Positions 62,301 to 64,000 of a stretch of 64,000 nt of DNA are shown here, in pieces. The translations under genes and the position numbers were made by a program. This DNA comes from Cryptomeria japonica (lineage: Eukaryota > Streptophyta > Pinopsida > Cupressales > Cupressaceae). The notes under the pieces were generated by a model, which saw nothing but the letters and a program-made list of their open reading frames with translations, searched no databases and was not told the origin of the DNA. Location of the stretch: the NCBI RefSeq assembly GCF_030272615.1, contig NC_081413.1, forward strand, positions 188,196,669-188,260,668, read 5' to 3'. How positions within the stretch are numbered: position 1 is the first letter of the stretch; the number at the start of each line of letters is the position of its first letter.

Positions 62301-64000
62301 AGATACTATGTGATTTGATTTTGTTAAATTTGACATAATTCTTCTTAAATTTAATTAAAAAAAACTTCATTCATGCAATTTTTTAATAAAAAATCTGGTA
62401 TAAACAAAACCTACACCAAATGAGAAAGACAAATGAAATGTTTTTCTATTTCGGTGACCCATTTTTTGGGTTATATTCTAATGTAGCTCTACTATTCTTG
62501 CATATTGTAAATTGTTAAATCAACTTATAATTATTTATGTGGCAATTTTGTGTCTATATTGCTTTTGAAGTAATGAAAATCTCCTCTAATAACTTAGAAA
62601 ATTGTGTTAAATATGTGTATGTATTCTTTATGAATGTTGTATCCAGCCGTATCCGTATTGGGGGTCTTAAAAAATGGCCGTATCCATATCTGATACTGCA
62701 TCCGTATCCGTGTCCATGCAACTTTGATAATAAGTCATTGGCGATCCGTATTATAAAAGATTTCAATCTTTTGCCGTGCATAGTTTCTGGTAACATTTTT
62801 TTTTTTGGGATAAGAACTGCATGGGTGTCTGTATAATGGATGGCAAATTTTGTGTTTTGTTTAGTTGAACTAATTGGACATTTGTTTCTTTGGGCTAAGG
62901 GTATTTCGGGATTTTACAAGCTTGACAGTGTTGTCCTAGGCCAGCCCACCTTATCTCAATGGGGCTTGTGAGGTGAGCATGCTGGGGATTGAACCCAATG
63001 GGTGCCCCTTAACCACCATCAATTTGGCCCAATGGACATAGTTGGATGCATTTTAAATAGCTTATATTTTGTTTCTAATTTCTAGTGAAGAAATTTGATG
63101 GCACTAAATTAACTAGTGCTTTGCGAGTGTCTGGTGTGATCTTTGTTAGGATATTCAATTTTTGAAGTAGCAATTGATATTGATTTTGTTCTATTGGCAA
63201 GTTTATTATGTATCATGGTAGCCTGTTTTTTCTTGGTTATGTTGCAAAAAACAGGTAGAGAGAGCTTTGAAAAGGAACTTCAAGTCATATTGTCCATGGT
63301 ACCACCGCAAATGGGTGATTAACATGGGTTATTTGGATTCCTCTTTAGACCGTGAATTTCAGCTTTTAGATCAGTTCCTTAAAGCAGATGGCCGCAATTT
63401 TCATGGATGGAATTACCGCAGGTGATAATTGTGATTTCTAAAACAATATTGATTTTTTCAAGCAGTTCCTGCTTTCATTTAAGAGCCTTTGAAGGACACA
63501 TTGTATAATCTGTTTGGTTATTTGGTGTTTGCTAGATTTGTTGCAGCATTAAAAAAAGTTCCTGATGAGGAGGAGTTGAATTTTACAACAAAGAAGATAA
63601 ATGAAAATTTCAGCAACTATTCTGCTTGGCATAACCGCAGGTGTGGACAATAGCAGCCTTGGTTTCATTTATATATATTTGTTTTATTTTGAAGCAACTA
63701 AGTTTGCCACTGTTAGCCCCATAAAGTTCAAAATGAATCCAAATCTTCAATCAATTACAATGCAGCATACTAGCAACAGAGCTTTTGCAAGCTCATGTGA
63801 AAAACTTTTGAACAAATTACTTTTGGATATAATCTAAAAAAATATTTGTTTGAAACAGAGGACAGTTCCCACGGACAGTGATTCAGGTCTCCAGTATATC
63901 AACATTTGTTAGTTGACAATGAACTGTTCATATGCCATGCAATTTGTTTATTGCTCCAAGTTACGATTAATGAACAAAAATATTTTTATATTAACAATGA
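47286..64000 (+). CDS. RGTA: Rab geranylgeranyl transferase (GGTase-II) alpha subunit, 5' part of gene, four exons
   Basis: Coding exons: 47286-47395, 47561-47720, 63255-63421 and 63536-63640; all junctions keep phase and no stop occurs. The protein starts MHGRPRK, the conserved N-terminus of plant alpha subunits. It then has prenyltransferase alpha (PPTA) repeats: NPEIYTVWNYRKMAV (exon 2), NFKSYCPWYHRKWVI (exon 3), GRNFHGWNYRR (exon 3/4) and NFSNYSAWHNR (exon 4). With the beta subunit and Rab escort protein it attaches geranylgeranyl groups to C-terminal Cys of Rab GTPases in the cytosol, for membrane traffic. Intron 2 is 15,534 bp, very long. About 145 codons are present; the rest lies past 64000. 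The GGTase-I/FTase alpha subunit is the alternative, but the N-terminus fits GGTase-II. Confidence 0.9.
47561..47720 (+). CDS. RGTA: RGTA exon 2
   Basis: Acceptor ttgagcag. It encodes YSKEALEISASLAEINPEIY and the first PPTA repeat (TVWNYRKMAVKFLLE), ending GELRL. The donor is GTACTA, poor at +3 to +5, although it opens the 15.5-kb intron. Confidence 0.88.
48914..49578 (-). pseudogene. LINE-like reverse transcriptase C-terminal relic
   Basis: Minus-strand text includes ALVKARAFPVETAVMIQLLE (near 49460), then after decay LRTSTHHLRCKTRKWK and CHLCTSGLVETKWHCIKEC with LAYEDIQAKY. The C..C...H....C spacing followed by AYEDI is like the zinc-binding end of non-LTR reverse transcriptases. Stops separate the pieces. 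It is antisense to the host gene. Confidence 0.45.
49620..50105 (+). repeat. Dispersed repeat, copy 1 (with internal duplication)
   Basis: An 83-bp tandem duplication (gaaatttcaaatattcatat, from 49626 and 49709) leads into agcccaagagcagacacttg and caacatggacatccactcg. The latter phrase recurs at about 50020 and in copy 2 at 61680-61760. It is probably part of an LTR family. Confidence 0.7.
51420..52845. repeat. Array of GCTCC...GGAGC mini-hairpins
   Basis: About 22 short imperfect palindromes of the form cctttgctcc-N(5-8)-ggagcgaaa occur in eight clusters of two or three, starting near 51422, 51601, 51821, 52010, 52137, 52358, 52530 and 52752. Text between clusters is unrelated. Some copies change both arms together (GCTCTC...GAGAGC at about 51859; GCTCT...AGAGC at about 52605). 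Confidence 0.8.
53092..54278. mobile_element. Possible LTR (TGTTGA...TCAACA)
   Basis: The ends make a perfect 6-bp inverted pair, and a catataaaac TATA-like site lies near 53440. No matching target duplication (gataa versus taacc) or PBS was found, so the boundaries are uncertain. Confidence 0.3.
54274..54799. repeat. 496-bp segment flanked by 15-bp direct repeats
   Basis: CAACATAACCTTTTA occurs at 54274-54288 and 54785-54799. A 15-bp duplication is the size left by LINE/SINE-type retroposition. The insert shows no clear poly(A) or RNA polymerase III boxes. Confidence 0.45.
55170..56265 (+). mobile_element. LTR-like segment ending GGGGACATTACA
   Basis: A ctataaatg box (about 55410) is followed by 41-bp tandem repeats (cagcgaactcc..agcagcagatc, 55505-55690). 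Next comes a strong stem (CTGGGtttttCCTCCttGGAGGttttCCCAG in pieces, about 55883) typical of copia-type LTR R/U5 regions. The right end is AGAGGGGACATTACA at 56265. The left end and target duplication were not found. Confidence 0.5.
56266..56858 (-). mobile_element. Possible LTR edge with polypurine tract
   Basis: At 56831-56858 the plus strand reads ggggtatgaca followed by gtctgcccctttcaaaag. On the minus strand this is a purine-rich tract running into TGTCATACCCC, an LTR-like start. The left limit is unknown. Confidence 0.3.
58123..59192. mobile_element. Solo LTR (1070 bp) with CTTGA target duplication
   Basis: It starts TGTAATGTCCCC and ends GTAGGAGACATTACA, giving a long terminal inverted pair. 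CTTGA flanks it at 58118-58122 and 59193-59197. No internal region or second LTR is present. ORFs inside are not genes. Confidence 0.88.
59198..60734 (-). other. Probable internal region of element T4, no recognisable gene
   Basis: It lies between the solo LTR and the T4 PBS. Minus-strand open frames (for example 60595-60215) show no domain I recognise. Confidence 0.3.
60735..61245. repeat. 67-bp tandem repeats (aaggcatgaagcat type)
   Basis: Three to four copies of a 67-bp unit built of catgaatacacttaaggcat, gaagcatacacgtgagtaca and cgtagcacacaaagcatgaa are followed by shorter decayed units. Cys/Met-rich open frames on the minus strand are by-products. Confidence 0.8.
61335..61347 (-). other. 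Primer binding site of element T4 (initiator Met tRNA type)
   Basis: The minus strand reads TGGTATTAGAGCC, one base from TGGTATCAGAGCC, which pairs with plant initiator Met tRNA. It is two bases from an LTR end (TGTAACGTCCCC on the plus strand at 61350). Confidence 0.65.
61350..61900 (-). mobile_element. T4 5' LTR, partial, including dispersed repeat copy 2
   Basis: It begins TGTAACGTCCCCTTC next to the PBS. From about 61650 it matches copy 1 at 49.66-50.0 kb (ataggtc, agcccaagagcggacacttg, aacatggacatccact, ggtcaataatcaat, cctatctaagcccaag). Its far end was not located. Confidence 0.55.
62160..62730. repeat. Pair of gtatccgtatcc-rich patches
   Basis: Two patches (62190-62260 and 62640-62725) share words such as tatctgatac, ccggatac and gtatccgtatcc, about 400 bp apart. 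They may be the ends of a decayed DNA transposon, but no clean terminal repeat is visible. Confidence 0.35.
62905..63040 (-). mobile_element. tRNA-derived SINE-like sequence
   Basis: The minus strand has GGTTCAATCCCC (62995-62984), a good RNA polymerase III B box, preceded by TGGTGGTTAAGGGG, which resembles an A box. The two are closer than in a normal tRNA. Target duplications were not found. Confidence 0.4.
63255..63421 (+). CDS. RGTA: RGTA exon 3
   Basis: Acceptor aaaaacag, donor GTGATA. It encodes VERALKRNFKSYCPWYHRKW, LDREFQLLDQFLKADGRNFH and GWNYR, with PPTA repeat 2 and most of repeat 3. It begins in phase 0 and ends with two bases of an Arg codon. Confidence 0.9.
63536..63640 (+). 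CDS. RGTA: RGTA exon 4
   Basis: Acceptor tttgctag, donor GTGTGG. It encodes FVAALKKVPDEEELNFTTKK and INENFSNYSAWHNR (PPTA repeat 4). It ends in phase 2; the following exon, which should complete the AG. codon, is not in 63641-64000. Confidence 0.88.

Larger units (their letters stand above)
47721..63254 (+). other. RGTA intron 2, 15,534 bp, filled with repeats
   Basis: Starts GTACTA and ends AAAAACAG. Exon 2 ends and exon 3 begins between codons (phase 0) and the protein reads on smoothly (GELRL|VERAL), so no exon is missing. Contents are listed separately: LINE relic, dispersed repeats, hairpin array, several LTRs and a SINE-like unit. 47721-48910 and 56860-58117 show nothing identifiable. 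Confidence 0.85.

Noticed and set aside
63859-63912. Candidate RGTA exon 5 after gaaacag
   Set aside because: The phase-2 join gives a peptide unlike the sequence expected after the AWHNR repeat; the true exon is more likely beyond the window.

Overview
The window looks like nuclear DNA from a large-genome seed plant, most likely a conifer or another gymnosperm. The host-gene signature is plant, long nested LTR retrotransposons fill most of the sequence, and the one host gene has a 15.5-kb intron packed with repeats. The lineage is an inference; no marker here fixes the species. No rRNA, tRNA, CRISPR or bacterial-type features were seen.

Layout. (1) 1-14003: a Ty3-like LTR element 'T1' on the minus strand. 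Its LTR is 12757-14003, its PBS 12736-12753, and it carries no recognisable gag-pol. Instead it has a long Asn/Gln-rich reading frame (10146 down to 8302) and two small leader ORFs. Its 3' end is amplified into an LTR-spacer array (1-6240) whose units alternate 1720/1575 bp, giving an exact 3295-bp dimer period. (2) 14004-20894: a second minus-strand element, 'T3', related to T1 (same PBS type and leader). Its gag (about 16885-15756, minus) abuts a plus-strand protease-RT fragment (14004-15755), as if the PR-RT segment had been inverted. (3) 20895-44571: a 23.7-kb Tat-like Ty3/gypsy element 'T2' on the minus strand. It has LTRs at both ends, a PBS, gag, protease, RT, two RNase H domains and integrase. 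Between integrase and the 3' LTR lies a plus-strand (antisense) gene for a plant-mobile-domain (PMD) protein with its own TATA box and a plausible leader intron. That gene is split by a 4372-bp solo-LTR-like insertion with perfect 5-bp target duplications. The 5' LTR of T2 carries a second, 347-bp solo LTR. (4) 44572-47285: AT-rich 5' flank. (5) 47286-64000: the first four coding exons of a gene for the alpha subunit of Rab geranylgeranyl transferase (GGTase-II). Intron 2 (47721-63254) holds LINE, LTR, SINE-like and tandem-repeat material. The gene runs off the right edge.

How the parts fit. Only the Rab GGTase gene looks like an intact host gene. The retroelements are decayed; many in-frame stops in the PMD gene are TAG or TGA at sites where CAG or CGA is likely, a pattern expected from deamination of methylated cytosine. 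The most unusual signal is a design shared by T1, T2 and T3: each has a family-specific short word (TCACGCATT, TTAGCGCAT, TTCGCATT) scattered every 20-40 bp through its non-coding leader. In T2 the same word also fills the leader intron of the antisense PMD gene, in the sense orientation of that transcript. A comparable array of covarying GCTCC...GGAGC mini-hairpins lies in the host intron at 51.4-52.9 kb.
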